Below are positions 26,253 to 35,537 of a stretch of 64,000 bases of DNA, in pieces. The stretch is from Pseudomonas monteilii (GTDB taxonomy: Bacteria > Pseudomonadota > Gammaproteobacteria > Pseudomonadales > Pseudomonadaceae), in NCBI GenBank assembly GCA_001534745.1, contig CP013997.1, forward strand, positions 1,984,001 to 2,048,000. The letters are read 5' to 3'. The notes beneath the pieces were generated by a model, which saw only the letters and a list, made by a program, of their open reading frames with translations, ran no database searches and was not told the DNA's origin. The translations under genes and the position numbers were made by a program. Numbering within the stretch: position 1 is the stretch's first letter; every line of letters starts with the position of its first letter.

Positions 26253-28100
26253 ATGGATGCTGTCACGTCGATGCTTAGCCAGAACAAACGGCTATTCACC
26301 TTCGACTCGCCGCTGCCACCCGAGCAGGAGCTGCAACTCCTGAGTTTTTCCGGCCGCGAAGCCATCTCCGAGCTGTTCAGCTTCCAGGCGCACCTGATCT
26401 CCCAGGACGCGCGCATCGAACTCAAGAAGCTGATCGGCAAGAAGGTCACCTTGGGCATTGCGCTGGCCGATGGCAGCACACGCTACATCAGCGCGCACGT
26501 CTCCGACTTCGTGCACACCGGGGCCGACGGCGGCATCGCCAACTACACCGCCCAGCTGGTGCCGTGGATCTGGATCCTCAGTCGACGCCGCGACTCGCGC
26601 ATCTTCCAGGACAAGACCACCGAACAGATCATCAAGGAAGTCTTCGAGTACTACCTGACCCTTGCCGAGCACGAGTTCCGCCTGAGCAAGCCGCTCAAGC
26701 CCATCAGCTACTGCACCCAGTACCAGGAATCGGACCTCAACTTCGTGCTGCGCCTGCTGGAGCAGGAGGGGCTGTTCTTCACCTTCGAGCACAGCCAGAA
26801 AGGCCACCGGATGATCATCAGCGACGACAGCAGCGAGCTGCCGCCGCTGGAGCGCCAGCCGGTGATCCGCTACCACAGCGCGTCGGTCACCGAGACCGCC
26901 GACTCGATCACGGCGTGGTCGTCCAGCCGCCGCCTGCAGCCGACCCGACTGACGCTCAAGTCCTTCGACTACAAGCAGCCGCGCAACCCGCACCTGGTTC
27001 AGCTCGACTCGATCAACCAGCAAGGCGAGATCGGCCAGTACGAGATGTTCGAGTACGAGGGGCTGTACGGCTATTCCGACCTCGACGAAGGGACGCGCAA
27101 GGCCCGTCATCGCCTCGAGGCGATGGAAGTGCACGGCAAGACCTTCAGCGGCGAGAGCAACTGCCGCGCCATGGAGCCGGGCCGTCATTTCCAGCTCACC
27201 CAGCATTACGACCATGACAACGATGCCCCGGAAGATCGGGCGTTTCTGCTGCTGTCGGTCAACCACTGGGGCCGCAATAACTACTCCAACGAAGGTGAGG
27301 CCGGTTACCGCAACGCCTTCACCTGCATCCGCCGCAAGATCACCTTCCGGCCTGTCCAGCAGACCCCACGCGGTGTCATCAGCGGCCCACAGACGGCCAT
27401 CGTCGTCGGCCCGCCGGGTGAAGAGATCTACACCGACGCGCTGGGTCGGGTGAAGTTGCAGTTCCACTGGGACCGCAATGGCGAGTTCAACGACCAGAGT
27501 TCATGCTGGGTGCGGGTGGCGCAGTCTGGTGCCAGTGGCGGGTTCGGCAGCATCCTGATTCCGCGCGTGGGCGACGAGGTCGTGGTGGTGTTCCTCGACG
27601 GCAATCCGGATCGGCCGTTGATCATGGGCAGCCTGTACAACAGCAACAACACGCCACCGTGGTCGTTGCCGGCGAACAAGACCCAGAGCGGGTTCCTGAC
27701 GCGATCGATGAAGGGGGATGGTGCGACAGCCAACTTCTTCCGCTTCGAGGACAAGGCGGGCGCCGAGCAGATCATCATGCATGCCGAGCGCAACATGGAC
27801 ACGGAGATCGAGCTGGATGAAACCCACGACGTGGGCAACAACCGGACCATCACCGTCGGCGGCACGCACACCGAACAGATCAAGAAAGACACCGTCGTCC
27901 AGGTAACCGAGGGTTCCTACACCTTGCAGGTCGACAACCAGTTTGTTCAGGTGTCGGCCAATGAGCACATCATCCTGAAAGTGGGCGACAGCAGCATCAC
28001 ACTGACCCCGCAAGGCATCGAGATCAAGGGCAAGGTCATCGTCACCACGAGTACCGACACCACGCAGATCACCGGCGGCGCCGTGCGGATCAACGACTGA
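26253..28100 (+). CDS. vgrG: T6SS spike protein VgrG (TssI)
   Basis: This VgrG of about 615 residues forms the trimeric spike at the tip of the Hcp tube. It starts MDAVTSMLSQNKRLFTFDSP; GGA lies six bases upstream. An alternative ATG at 26247 is equally possible. The gp27-like part runs to about residue 380, followed by the gp5-like OB region (LGRVKLQFHWDRNGE, then SCWVRVAQ and GDEVVVVFLDGNPDRP) and a beta-helical tail ending GAVRIND. No extra catalytic domain is attached, so cargo is carried by PAAR/Rhs partners. It heads the plus-strand run vgrG, two Eag-type chaperones, rhs and immunity. Confidence 0.96.
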   Translation: MDAVTSMLSQNKRLFTFDSPLPPEQELQLLSFSGREAISELFSFQAHLISQDARIELKKLIGKKVTLGIALADGSTRYISAHVSDFVHTGADGGIANYTAQLVPWIWILSRRRDSRIFQDKTTEQIIKEVFEYYLTLAEHEFRLSKPLKPISYCTQYQESDLNFVLRLLEQEGLFFTFEHSQKGHRMIISDDSSELPPLERQPVIRYHSASVTETADSITAWSSSRRLQPTRLTLKSFDYKQPRNPHLVQLDSINQQGEIGQYEMFEYEGLYGYSDLDEGTRKARHRLEAMEVHGKTFSGESNCRAMEPGRHFQLTQHYDHDNDAPEDRAFLLLSVNHWGRNNYSNEGEAGYRNAFTCIRRKITFRPVQQTPRGVISGPQTAIVVGPPGEEIYTDALGRVKLQFHWDRNGEFNDQSSCWVRVAQSGASGGFGSILIPRVGDEVVVVFLDGNPDRPLIMGSLYNSNNTPPWSLPANKTQSGFLTRSMKGDGATANFFRFEDKAGAEQIIMHAERNMDTEIELDETHDVGNNRTITVGGTHTEQIKKDTVVQVTEGSYTLQVDNQFVQVSANEHIILKVGDSSITLTPQGIEIKGKVIVTTSTDTTQITGGAVRIND

Positions 28101-28110
28101 GGCCAGGCGC

Positions 28111-28698
28111 ATGTACAAGCCTTCGATCTACGACCGTATCTCTGCCAAGCGCGCCGCTCAGGAAGAGGCCGCACGTCTGGCCAAGCTGGCAGAGGCCGCC
28201 AGCGAGCAGGAAGCGGCTGTCGAAGCCGCCGTGCCCGTACCCGTGGCGGCGCTCGATGTGGCTAGCAGTTTCACTTTCGCCGGTTTCAACCTTCAGTTTC
28301 CACAGCGCTTCCGTTTTCGCGATGTGCAGACGACGCTCGAACATGAGGGCGAGCTAATCGCCTTGAGTATCCGTCGGCGTGACGTGCGTGCTGCACAGAC
28401 GCTGGAGCAGCTGTTCGAGGCAGCGATTCACGCCTTGCGCGAACGGCATCCGCAAGTGCGCGTGATTCGGCAACGCGACGGCCATCTAGCAGGGAACCCG
28501 GCCAAGGTGCTGGACTTTCATTTTCAAGCCGGCAGTGAGCCCCGCCATGGCCGTCTGGTCGGCGCGCTGGTGCCGGTCGAAGGCGCGCAAATGCCTCAGT
28601 GGCTGGATGTGTCCACCGTGATCGACCCGACCCGCCCCGGTTTGAGCCAGTGGCTGGCCGAGTTCGATCAGGTGCTGGACGGCCTCGCGCTGCGCTGA
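28111..28698 (+). CDS. DcrB/DUF1795-family chaperone (Eag-type), first of two
   Basis: This 195-residue protein has a DcrB-like domain (about 55-195: FNLQFPQRFRFRDVQTTLEH, later ERHPQVRVIRQRDG) of the Eag chaperone family. Such chaperones shield the transmembrane segments of PAAR-domain effectors and help load them on VgrG. It differs from the next gene by an N-terminal Ala/Glu-rich extension (about 10-50) that should form a coiled coil. It starts ten bases after vgrG. Two chaperone genes before one Rhs gene suit an effector with two hydrophobic regions. Confidence 0.85.
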   Translation: MYKPSIYDRISAKRAAQEEAARLAKLAEAASEQEAAVEAAVPVPVAALDVASSFTFAGFNLQFPQRFRFRDVQTTLEHEGELIALSIRRRDVRAAQTLEQLFEAAIHALRERHPQVRVIRQRDGHLAGNPAKVLDFHFQAGSEPRHGRLVGALVPVEGAQMPQWLDVSTVIDPTRPGLSQWLAEFDQVLDGLALR

Positions 28699-28729
28699 CT
28701 TCTTTTTCGTTATCAGGAAATCCCATCGC

Positions 28730-29197
28730 ATGGATTACGAGTTGCAGGAAGGCAGCATCGCGCTGCCAGCAGGGTTCGACGATCGTACCGTCAACATGTT
28801 CGTGCTGGGGTCCAGCATCCCGGCACCACTGAGCATTACCGTCTCGCGCGATACGCTGCTGCCGGATGAAACCTTGCAAGCCTACGTCGATCGCCAGATC
28901 AAGATGCTCACGTCCAAACTGCGCGGCTACACACGCATCGGCAACACGGCGGTTGCACTGTCGAGCACCGCGCCCATCCCCGGCATCCAGATCGACGCGT
29001 ACTACATGAACCAGGGCCGCCCGCTGTACCAGCGCCAGGCAGCCTTCATCACCAGCCCTGGGCGTGCCTTGATCTTCTCCACCACGGCCCAGGCCGATTT
29101 CAGCGCCGAGCAGACCCAGGACTGGAACAACCTGCTGGCCAGTTTCACCCCCCGCGCCGCGGTCACGACCGGCACCGAGCCAGGCGAGCAGGAGTAA
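28730..29197 (+). CDS. DcrB/DUF1795-family chaperone (Eag-type), second of two
   Basis: This 155-residue protein is a compact DcrB-fold Eag chaperone (MDYELQEGSIALPAGFDDRT, then LLPDETLQAYVDRQIK). It lies six bases before the rhs gene and probably binds the rhs product's N-terminal hydrophobic segments in the cytoplasm before secretion. The short C-terminal tail is acidic (GTEPGEQE). Confidence 0.9.
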   Translation: MDYELQEGSIALPAGFDDRTVNMFVLGSSIPAPLSITVSRDTLLPDETLQAYVDRQIKMLTSKLRGYTRIGNTAVALSSTAPIPGIQIDAYYMNQGRPLYQRQAAFITSPGRALIFSTTAQADFSAEQTQDWNNLLASFTPRAAVTTGTEPGEQE

Positions 29198-29203
29198 CGC
29201 CCC

Positions 29204-32200
29204 ATGTTCGAAGCGGCCCGGTTCGGCGACGAGATTTCGCACACTGGCGCGCTGGGAGGTTTCCTGATCGGAGCCGCCCTGGGTATCGCGCTGGTGGCCA
29301 CGGTGGCGATCGCCACGTTCACCTGCGGGTTCGGCGTGGCTTTGCTGGCCGGCCTTGCAGCTGGCGTCGGAGGCAGCTTGCTGACCGCCGCCGGAGAGGC
29401 GCTAGGCAGTTTGTTGACGTCCCCCTCAGGGACGATCACCACTGCCTCACCGAACGTCTTCATCAACAGCCGCAAGGCCGCGCGCGTCGAGAAAAGCATC
29501 GGGGCCTGCGACAAGCACCCAGGGCCGGTACAGATTGCCGAAGGCTCGACCAACGTCTTCATCAACAGCGTCGCCGCAGCCCGCAAGGGCGACAAGCTCA
29601 CCTGTGGCGCCACCATCACCAGTGGCTCGGGCAACGTGATCATCGGCGGTGGCACCTACCGCTATCTGCCCGTGGACGACGAAGTGCCCGAGTGGCTGCG
29701 CACCACGGTGGACGTCCTGATGGCCGTCGCAGGCGCGGCGGGTGGTATCGCCCAGTTGATCAAGGCAGGTACGCAGGCCGGCATGAAGGCCATCATGCCC
29801 TGCGCATTGAAGTTCACCGCAGGCTTCGTGGCCGGTGAAGTCGCCAGTCGCTACGTGGTCGAGCCGGTGGCACAACGCGCCATCGGCGGCCTGGTCGGCA
29901 ACCCCGTGGACCTCACCACGGGCCGCAAGGTCATCCCTGACGAGCTCGATTTCAGTCTGCCCGGGCTGATGCCGATCGAGTGGACCCGTTTCTACGCCAG
30001 CGACCTGACCGTCGACAGCGTGCTGGGCCGCGGCTGGGTCTTGCCGTGGGAACAGAGCCTGCGTCGCCAGGACAGGTTCATCTACCTCACCGACAACCAG
30101 GGTCGTGAAGTGCCGTTCGTGGCCCTGCAGCCAGGCGAGCGCATCTACAACCCGCATGAGCAGGTGTACCTGGTCTGCACCGAGGGCGGTCATTACATCC
30201 TGCAGACGCTGGATAATCTGTTCTTCTACTTCGGTGAAGTACCGGACACCAATACCAATGTTCCTCTCGAGCGTATCGAAAATGCGCTGGGTCACTTCCT
30301 GCACTTCACTCGCGACAAAACCGGCAGGCTGACCGACATCAGCGCCACGGGCGGCATTCGCGTGCACCTGCACTACGACCACCCCCTGGGACGCCTGACC
30401 GACGTCAAGCGCGTGGTGAACAACCAGGCGGTCGAGACGCTCACCCAGTACCGCTACGACGAACACGGCCAGCTCAACGCCGTGGTCAACCGCAACGGCG
30501 ATACCGTGCGCACCTTCAGCTACAGCGACGGGCTGATGGTCAGCCACAGCAACGCACTGGGCCTGACCTGTCATTACCGCTGGGACACCCTGGCAGGCAA
30601 ACCCCGCGTGGTCGACCACTGGACCAGCGACGGCGAACACTACCGCTTCCGTTACGATGTCGAGGCGCGCACCAGTTGGGCCACCGATGTGCTCGGTCGC
30701 GAGCTGCAAGTGCACTACAACGCTGACCATCGCGTCATCGCCAGTCGTGATTACGGCGGTGAGCGCTACGCCGTCGAGCTGGATGAGCAAGGCAACATGG
30801 TCGGCCTGGACCTGCCCGACGGCAAACGCCTGACCTTCGTCTACGACGAGTACGCCCGTCTGCTTGAAGAGGTCGATCCGCTGGGGCGCAAGATCACCTA
30901 TGAATATCACCACCTGACCACGCTGGTGACCCAGGTCAGCTATCCCGACGGCAGCACCTGGAAGGCGCGCTACGACGACAAGGGCAACCTGCTCGCCGAG
31001 TTCGATGCCCTGGGGCAGATGACCGAATACCTCAATGGCGAAGACGGCCTGCCGCACACCATCATCGATGCGACGTATAAGTCCAAGTACCTGTGGTGGA
31101 ACACCCGCGCCCAGGTGGAGCGTTTTCAGGACTGTTCGGGCAAAAGCACTTGGTATCGCTATGACGAACGCCAGCACTTGGTGGCGGTGACCGATGCGCT
31201 GAACCAGACCACGACGCTGGAGCGTAAGCCCGATGGCGAAGTGACTCGGATCATTCACCCGGACGGTACGACGGAGCGCTTTACCTACAACGTCCATGGC
31301 CAGGTCCTGAGCCATACCGATGGCAAGGGTCAGACCGTCCAGCTGATGCGCACAGGGCGTGGCTTGCCGAGTAGTCGGCAGGATGCCAAGGGTCAACGAG
31401 TTCGCTACGAGTACGACAAGGCCATTCGCCTGACGGCGTTGGTTAACGAGAACAATGCCACCTATAGCTTTGCCTACGATGCCTCGGACCGCCTGACTGA
31501 AGAAGTGCGGGTCGATAACCTGACTCGGCGCTTCAGCTACGACATCGCCGGTCATCTCACCCGCCTGGATGAGATTGGCTACGGTGAACGAGGGGAGCGC
31601 CCTGAGCGCCAGACACTGTTCGAGCGCGACAAGATCGGTCGGTTGATCGCCAAGCTCAACGGCGACGCCAAACAGACATACGCCTACGATGATGTCGATC
31701 GGTTGTTGAGTATTGAGCGGCACCCGACCGATACAGGCAAGCGGCTAGGGATCACCGCAGAGAAGCTCGAGTACGCCTACGACGTGCTGGGCCGACTGAC
31801 GCAAGAAGCCACAGCCGACGGCACGCTGAGTTATGACTACGATCCGCTGAGCAACCTGACCACGCTGACCTTACCTGATGGCCGCAAGATCAATCACCTG
31901 TATTACGGCAGCGGTCACCTGCACCAGTTGAACGTGGACGGCCAGGTCATCAGCGACATGGAGCGAGATGACCTGCACCGCGAGGTATATCGCACACAGG
32001 GCAAGCTCACCAGCTGCTTTGGCTACGACGCCATGGGCCGCAAGGCTTGGCAGTATGCCTCGACACTGCCTGCTGACAAGCTTTCGCAGGTTCATAATGC
32101 GGGGATTCAGACGGCGCTGTATGTGGAGCATGCGTACAACCCGATCCATCGGCGTTACGAGTACGATCCAGCCGGTGAGCTGGTGCGCACGCTGGACAAG

Positions 32201-33391
32201 CTGCGCGGTGAGATCACGTACGAGTACGAAGCCAATGGCCAGTTGCGTAGTCGCAATACCGGTTCGATCACCACCAGTGAGAGCTTCCGCTACGACCCGG
32301 CAGCCAACCAGCTGGACTTCAATGCGCGGCAGTTCGACAAGGTCAAGGACAACCGGATCCGGCAATGGCGGGACCAGGAGTATCGATACGATCCATGGGG
32401 CAACCTGATCGAGAAGCGCTCGGGGCCGAGCAAGGTGCAGTACTTCAGCTATGACTGCGAGAATCGGCTGGTGCGGGCGGAGACGTTCCAGAGTGGGCGG
32501 TTGGAGAGCAAGGGTGAGTACCGTTACGACAGCCTTGGACGGCGGGTGGCCAAGCGGGCTGAAATTGAGGGTGTGGTCGAGCAGAAGCGCTTCCTTTGGC
32601 AAGGGTTGCGGATGCTGCGCGAAGAAACGCCTGGGCAGAACATCGTGTACCTGTACGAGCCGGGCAGCTATGCGCCGTTAGCGCGGATCGATCAGGTAGA
32701 AGGGGAAGGGCAGGAGATCTATTACTTCCATACGGATCTGATTGGGACGCCTCTGGAGTTAACGGATTGTCGAGGAGAAATACTTTGGCAGGCGACATAT
32801 AATTCGTGGGGTGGAATTGAGCTCGTTCACGTAAATAAGATTCAGCAAAACTTGCGGTTCCAAGGTCAGTATAGCGATAGTGAAACCGCATTGCACTACA
32901 ATACCTTCAGGTACTATGATTTTGAGGGGGGGCGATTTGTCACTCAGGACCCAATCGGATTAGAAGGTGGCTTTAATCTCTATCAGTACGCCGCCAACCC
33001 ATTGGGTTGGTTGGATCCGACCGGCCTAGCAACTTATAATACTATGCCTGGTATTTCGGGTTTCCAAAAGCATCATATTATTCCGCAACAGCTACGTAAT
33101 CATCCGGTTTTGAGAGCCGCGGGCATGAATATTCATGAATCGAGAAATATAATTTATCTGCCCAAGTATGCTGAAAATCATCCAGTGAGAACCGTGCATA
33201 GAGGATCCCATCCAGAATACAATGCAATGGTCCGGGAAGGTTTAGATGAAATTGAGTTAAAAGGCATAGAGAGTGGATGGGGAAAAGAGCAATATCGTAA
33301 TGCGGTTAATAAGCTTGTAAGTCAGAATCGTCAAGGGTTGAGGCGAGGAAGAGTAGTTTTAAACAAAAATTCGATAAGGAGCACCTGTTAA
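29204..33391 (+). CDS. rhs: Full-length prePAAR-PAAR-Rhs effector with AHH-type nuclease tip
   Basis: This 1395-residue polymorphic toxin opens with a prePAAR motif AARFGDEISH (residues 4-13, pattern AARxxDxxxH). A hydrophobic region follows at about 17-62, a PAAR domain at 74-152, and a second hydrophobic region at about 168-205. YD-repeat Rhs shell runs from about 215 to 1275. The core ends with DPIGL (1249-1253) and DPTGL (1271-1275), where Rhs proteins are cleaved. The last 120 residues form the toxin: KHHIIPQQL with the His pair 1290-1291, then NIIYLPKYAENH and VHRGSHPEYN, matching AHH-family HNH/endonuclease VII-type nucleases. The toxin segment is AT-rich against a GC-rich core. The stop is directly followed by the immunity ATG. 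It is the only complete rhs in the window. Confidence 0.93.
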   Translation: MFEAARFGDEISHTGALGGFLIGAALGIALVATVAIATFTCGFGVALLAGLAAGVGGSLLTAAGEALGSLLTSPSGTITTASPNVFINSRKAARVEKSIGACDKHPGPVQIAEGSTNVFINSVAAARKGDKLTCGATITSGSGNVIIGGGTYRYLPVDDEVPEWLRTTVDVLMAVAGAAGGIAQLIKAGTQAGMKAIMPCALKFTAGFVAGEVASRYVVEPVAQRAIGGLVGNPVDLTTGRKVIPDELDFSLPGLMPIEWTRFYASDLTVDSVLGRGWVLPWEQSLRRQDRFIYLTDNQGREVPFVALQPGERIYNPHEQVYLVCTEGGHYILQTLDNLFFYFGEVPDTNTNVPLERIENALGHFLHFTRDKTGRLTDISATGGIRVHLHYDHPLGRLTDVKRVVNNQAVETLTQYRYDEHGQLNAVVNRNGDTVRTFSYSDGLMVSHSNALGLTCHYRWDTLAGKPRVVDHWTSDGEHYRFRYDVEARTSWATDVLGRELQVHYNADHRVIASRDYGGERYAVELDEQGNMVGLDLPDGKRLTFVYDEYARLLEEVDPLGRKITYEYHHLTTLVTQVSYPDGSTWKARYDDKGNLLAEFDALGQMTEYLNGEDGLPHTIIDATYKSKYLWWNTRAQVERFQDCSGKSTWYRYDERQHLVAVTDALNQTTTLERKPDGEVTRIIHPDGTTERFTYNVHGQVLSHTDGKGQTVQLMRTGRGLPSSRQDAKGQRVRYEYDKAIRLTALVNENNATYSFAYDASDRLTEEVRVDNLTRRFSYDIAGHLTRLDEIGYGERGERPERQTLFERDKIGRLIAKLNGDAKQTYAYDDVDRLLSIERHPTDTGKRLGITAEKLEYAYDVLGRLTQEATADGTLSYDYDPLSNLTTLTLPDGRKINHLYYGSGHLHQLNVDGQVISDMERDDLHREVYRTQGKLTSCFGYDAMGRKAWQYASTLPADKLSQVHNAGIQTALYVEHAYNPIHRRYEYDPAGELVRTLDKLRGEITYEYEANGQLRSRNTGSITTSESFRYDPAANQLDFNARQFDKVKDNRIRQWRDQEYRYDPWGNLIEKRSGPSKVQYFSYDCENRLVRAETFQSGRLESKGEYRYDSLGRRVAKRAEIEGVVEQKRFLWQGLRMLREETPGQNIVYLYEPGSYAPLARIDQVEGEGQEIYYFHTDLIGTPLELTDCRGEILWQATYNSWGGIELVHVNKIQQNLRFQGQYSDSETALHYNTFRYYDFEGGRFVTQDPIGLEGGFNLYQYAANPLGWLDPTGLATYNTMPGISGFQKHHIIPQQLRNHPVLRAAGMNIHESRNIIYLPKYAENHPVRTVHRGSHPEYNAMVREGLDEIELKGIESGWGKEQYRNAVNKLVSQNRQGLRRGRVVLNKNSIRSTC

Positions 33392-33940
33392 ATGAAGCTA
33401 AAAGTTCCCGATGATAAGTACCCCGAAAAATACTGGCTTAAATATAATCATGAAGTCAATCCGCGACATGTTGAGTTTTTACTAGGGAAAAAAATTGATA
33501 CAAAAGACAAGACTATTTTATTTTCTCTTAAAAATAAAGTCAGTGTAGCAGCTATTAGTAAATACGATTTTCTTTATAGTGATGGCGCTGATGTGGTCAG
33601 TGAAAAGATCGTTAGGGTACTCAATGAGATTTGTCCTAATGACATTCAGTTGTTGCCCGCTATAGTGAATGTAAGTGGCGTGATTCTTTCAAATTATTAC
33701 GCTTTAAACGTGCTAAAGTCAGAGCATGCCCTCGATTTAGAAAAATGTGTCTATTTTCCTCTGGGGGAAGATGATGATGCTCCAAAGAGATTTGAAAAAA
33801 TAGCTCTTTTAGACAGGGAGCCTTCGTCCGATATTTTTAGAGCTTTGGAAAAAAGGTCTAGCATTATTTTATCGGATCGACTTGCACAAGCGCTTGAGGA
33901 AACCTCGGTAAAAGGTATAAGGTTCGTATCGAAAATTTAA
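33392..33940 (+). CDS. Immunity protein for the Rhs AHH nuclease
   Basis: This 182-residue cytoplasmic protein starts MKLKVPDDKYPEKYWLKYNH directly after the rhs stop with no gap. The C-terminal half has the phrase IILSDRLAQALEETSVKGIRFV, as in DUF1629/Imm11-type immunity proteins. A paralog at 40496-41056 sits in the same place behind a second copy of the same toxin tip. Role is inferred from position and this repeated pairing. Confidence 0.85.
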   Translation: MKLKVPDDKYPEKYWLKYNHEVNPRHVEFLLGKKIDTKDKTILFSLKNKVSVAAISKYDFLYSDGADVVSEKIVRVLNEICPNDIQLLPAIVNVSGVILSNYYALNVLKSEHALDLEKCVYFPLGEDDDAPKRFEKIALLDREPSSDIFRALEKRSSIILSDRLAQALEETSVKGIRFVSKI

Positions 33941-34050
33941 GTGTTTTAGGATGTGATTGCAACTCAGGCTTAATGCCAAGAGAGGTGGGGTTCTCTATAT
34001 TTGAAAGAAAATCCGAAAGGAAATTTGGTTGCTAATCTGCAGGCCGCTAG

Positions 34051-34594
34051 GGCTATATAAATTTTAGAAACCTAATCCGGCTTCCTGATGAGCTAAGGTT
34101 TTGTAGAGTTTTCGGCCGTCTGCAGCAATGGATTCTGTGTGATGGTAAAGCGTTATGAACTCTCAGACAAAGCCTGGGCCATGGTGGCTGACGTGTTCGT
34201 TAAAAAGCGCAATCGAAGCCGGCCATGCTTGAGCGACTCGGTGTCTGGTCCACGGTGTATCAACGGTATCGGACGTGGCGAAATCGAGGCACTTTCGACC
34301 AGATACAGACGATTGCATTTGAAACTCAAGGATCACGGCCTCATAGACTTACAGGTCTGGATGATCGATTTGACCGGTGTACGTGCTACCCGAGCCTCTT
34401 CAAAGGCCAGGAAAAAAGGGGCCTGAAGAGCCCGCCGGTCACGCTCTAGGCCGCAGTCGTAGCGGACTGACCACCAAGATCCATATGCTGCGTGATGCCC
34501 AAAGCGTACCGTTAGGCTTCCTGCTCTTCGGTGGTCAGGCCAGCGACATCGTTTATGCTCAGCCGCTCTTGGACGACGTTAGTGTCTCTTCGAG
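34051..34594 (+). mobile_element. IS5-family remnant (IS427-like transposase), 3' truncated
   Basis: The left end GGCTATATAAATTTTAGAAA follows a CTAG (34047-34050), the target site favoured by IS5-type elements. The degenerate transposase reads MVKRYELSDKAWAMVADVFV, then jumps frame and lacks the middle of the N-terminal domain. Homology to the copy at 61505-62566 continues to about 34594, where it abuts a toxin tail. The right half of the element is lost. Confidence 0.8.
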
Positions 34595-34699
34595 ATAAGA
34601 CACATTGATCCTAGCGATAATCGAGGTGCAGGGTCTAGCATAGTCAACATATTGTTTGATTTGTCAAACGGTACCAAGATCAAAGTGGAGGTGTATTAA
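34595..34699 (+). pseudogene. 3' tail of a NucA/NucB-type Rhs toxin
   Basis: The frame ending TAA at 34697-34699 reads IRHIDPSDNRGAGSSIVNIL and closes with KIKVEVY. This matches the end of the longer degenerate toxin at 54896-55103 and resembles the DNRxxG region of NucA/NucB sporulation/competence DNases. Its upstream part has been replaced by the IS remnant. The stop overlaps the ATG of the ComJ-like gene by one base. Confidence 0.7.
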
Positions 34700-35178
34700 T
34701 GGTTGTCTCGAGTCAAAAATTTGATTTGCTCATATCTCATAGCCAAATTCAGGTGCGCTCTCGCCCCTATGACGAGTCGGCTAGTCAGTGGGGGCAAAAA
34801 AATCTTGAGCAAGGTGCAGTTTTACATAGCGACTACGTAGTATTTGATCCGCTCCCGGATGATGCGTTTGGCGCTAATGTGAAACTGTATCTTCTCGAAA
34901 GCTTTTCACTGGATGAGTTGTCCCAGCGCTGTATTGTTGTCCCTTTCAAGATAACAAATTTAGAACATGTTGAACTCGCCTCAGCTACCGAAAAAGCCAA
35001 AATTACCTTGAGTTTGGAACAGCGACAGTATTCCTTGTACTTCGAGGTCTGTGAGGGGGATGAGGTTTTTTATAAATTAACTTTTGTCCCTTCAGTGACT
35101 GAGGTCGATGCGGAGTTTTTGATTGACGATCCGTGGGGCGGCGTAAAGAGTCGGCGGCTGGTGCAAGGCGTCGTTTGA
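34699..35178 (+). CDS. ComJ (Nin)-like nuclease inhibitor, candidate immunity protein, copy 1
   Basis: This 159-residue protein resembles ComJ/Nin, the Bacillus inhibitor of the DNA-entry nuclease NucA. Shared features from memory are an early LLISHSQIQV block, a SQWGQKNLEQGAVLHSDYVV block, CIVVPFKIT in the middle and LSLEQRQYSLYFEV near the end. It directly follows the tail of a NucA/NucB-like toxin (TAATG overlap), so the pair looks like toxin plus cognate immunity. GTGGAGG lies upstream of the ATG. The toxin is destroyed but the inhibitor is intact. A near-identical copy is at 55103-55582. Confidence 0.8.
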   Translation: MVVSSQKFDLLISHSQIQVRSRPYDESASQWGQKNLEQGAVLHSDYVVFDPLPDDAFGANVKLYLLESFSLDELSQRCIVVPFKITNLEHVELASATEKAKITLSLEQRQYSLYFEVCEGDEVFYKLTFVPSVTEVDAEFLIDDPWGGVKSRRLVQGVV

Positions 35179-35296
35179 GCGTGGACTTTGTGTTCATTCT
35201 AATAACAAGCCTTTGCGGGGACTACCGAAAAAGTGACTGTAGAATCTCTGTAGCCACGGCGCCTGCGCCAACCGCTCTTTTACAATCTGCTAGGTA

Positions 35297-35323
35297 GATG
35301 ACTGACACCAAACCTCAGTCATC
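35297..35323 (+). terminator. Candidate terminator after the ComJ-like gene, copy 1
   Basis: GATGACTGA and TCAGTCATC form a 9-bp stem with a 9-base loop, followed by the pyrimidine-rich TCTCTTCAAGTTTCTCT. It lies about 120 bases after the gene and is conserved in the second copy of the repeat (55703-55729). Confidence 0.5.
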
Positions 35324-35441
35324 TCTCTTCAAGTTTCTCTAGTAGCCGAGGCTGCGATCGCTACTAGATCGAACTGGATACGAATGGCAACATGACAGGA
35401 CCCATCCTGCCTAATGCTAACGCTAATGTAGGCATCTTCGT

Positions 35442-35472
35442 CTATTGATCAGTACTCGCGACTGATCAATAG
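35442..35472. repeat. Conserved 12-bp inverted repeat at an rhs junction, copy 1
   Basis: CTATTGATCAGT and ACTGATCAATAG are separated by ACTCGCG, forming a perfect palindrome. It sits about 65 bases before the truncated rhs core in both copies of the ~990-bp repeat (second copy 55848-55878, with one mismatch). It may be a second terminator or a recombination-associated site. Confidence 0.6.
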
Positions 35473-35537
35473 GCCGAGCCTCTAAAGTGCACAATCCTCT
35501 ATTAGCATTACCATCTCGCCTCACTGGTCAAAAATAG

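Noticed and set aside
29447..31723. A 758-codon minus-strand frame opposite the rhs gene, repeated opposite other rhs fragments
   Set aside because: It follows the rhs repeats as a mirror frame and breaks wherever the core is damaged. It is a shadow and not an antitoxin.
34139..34426. A 95-codon frame as a small new gene
   Set aside because: It is the start of a frameshifted IS5 transposase, shown by its alignment with 61599 onward.
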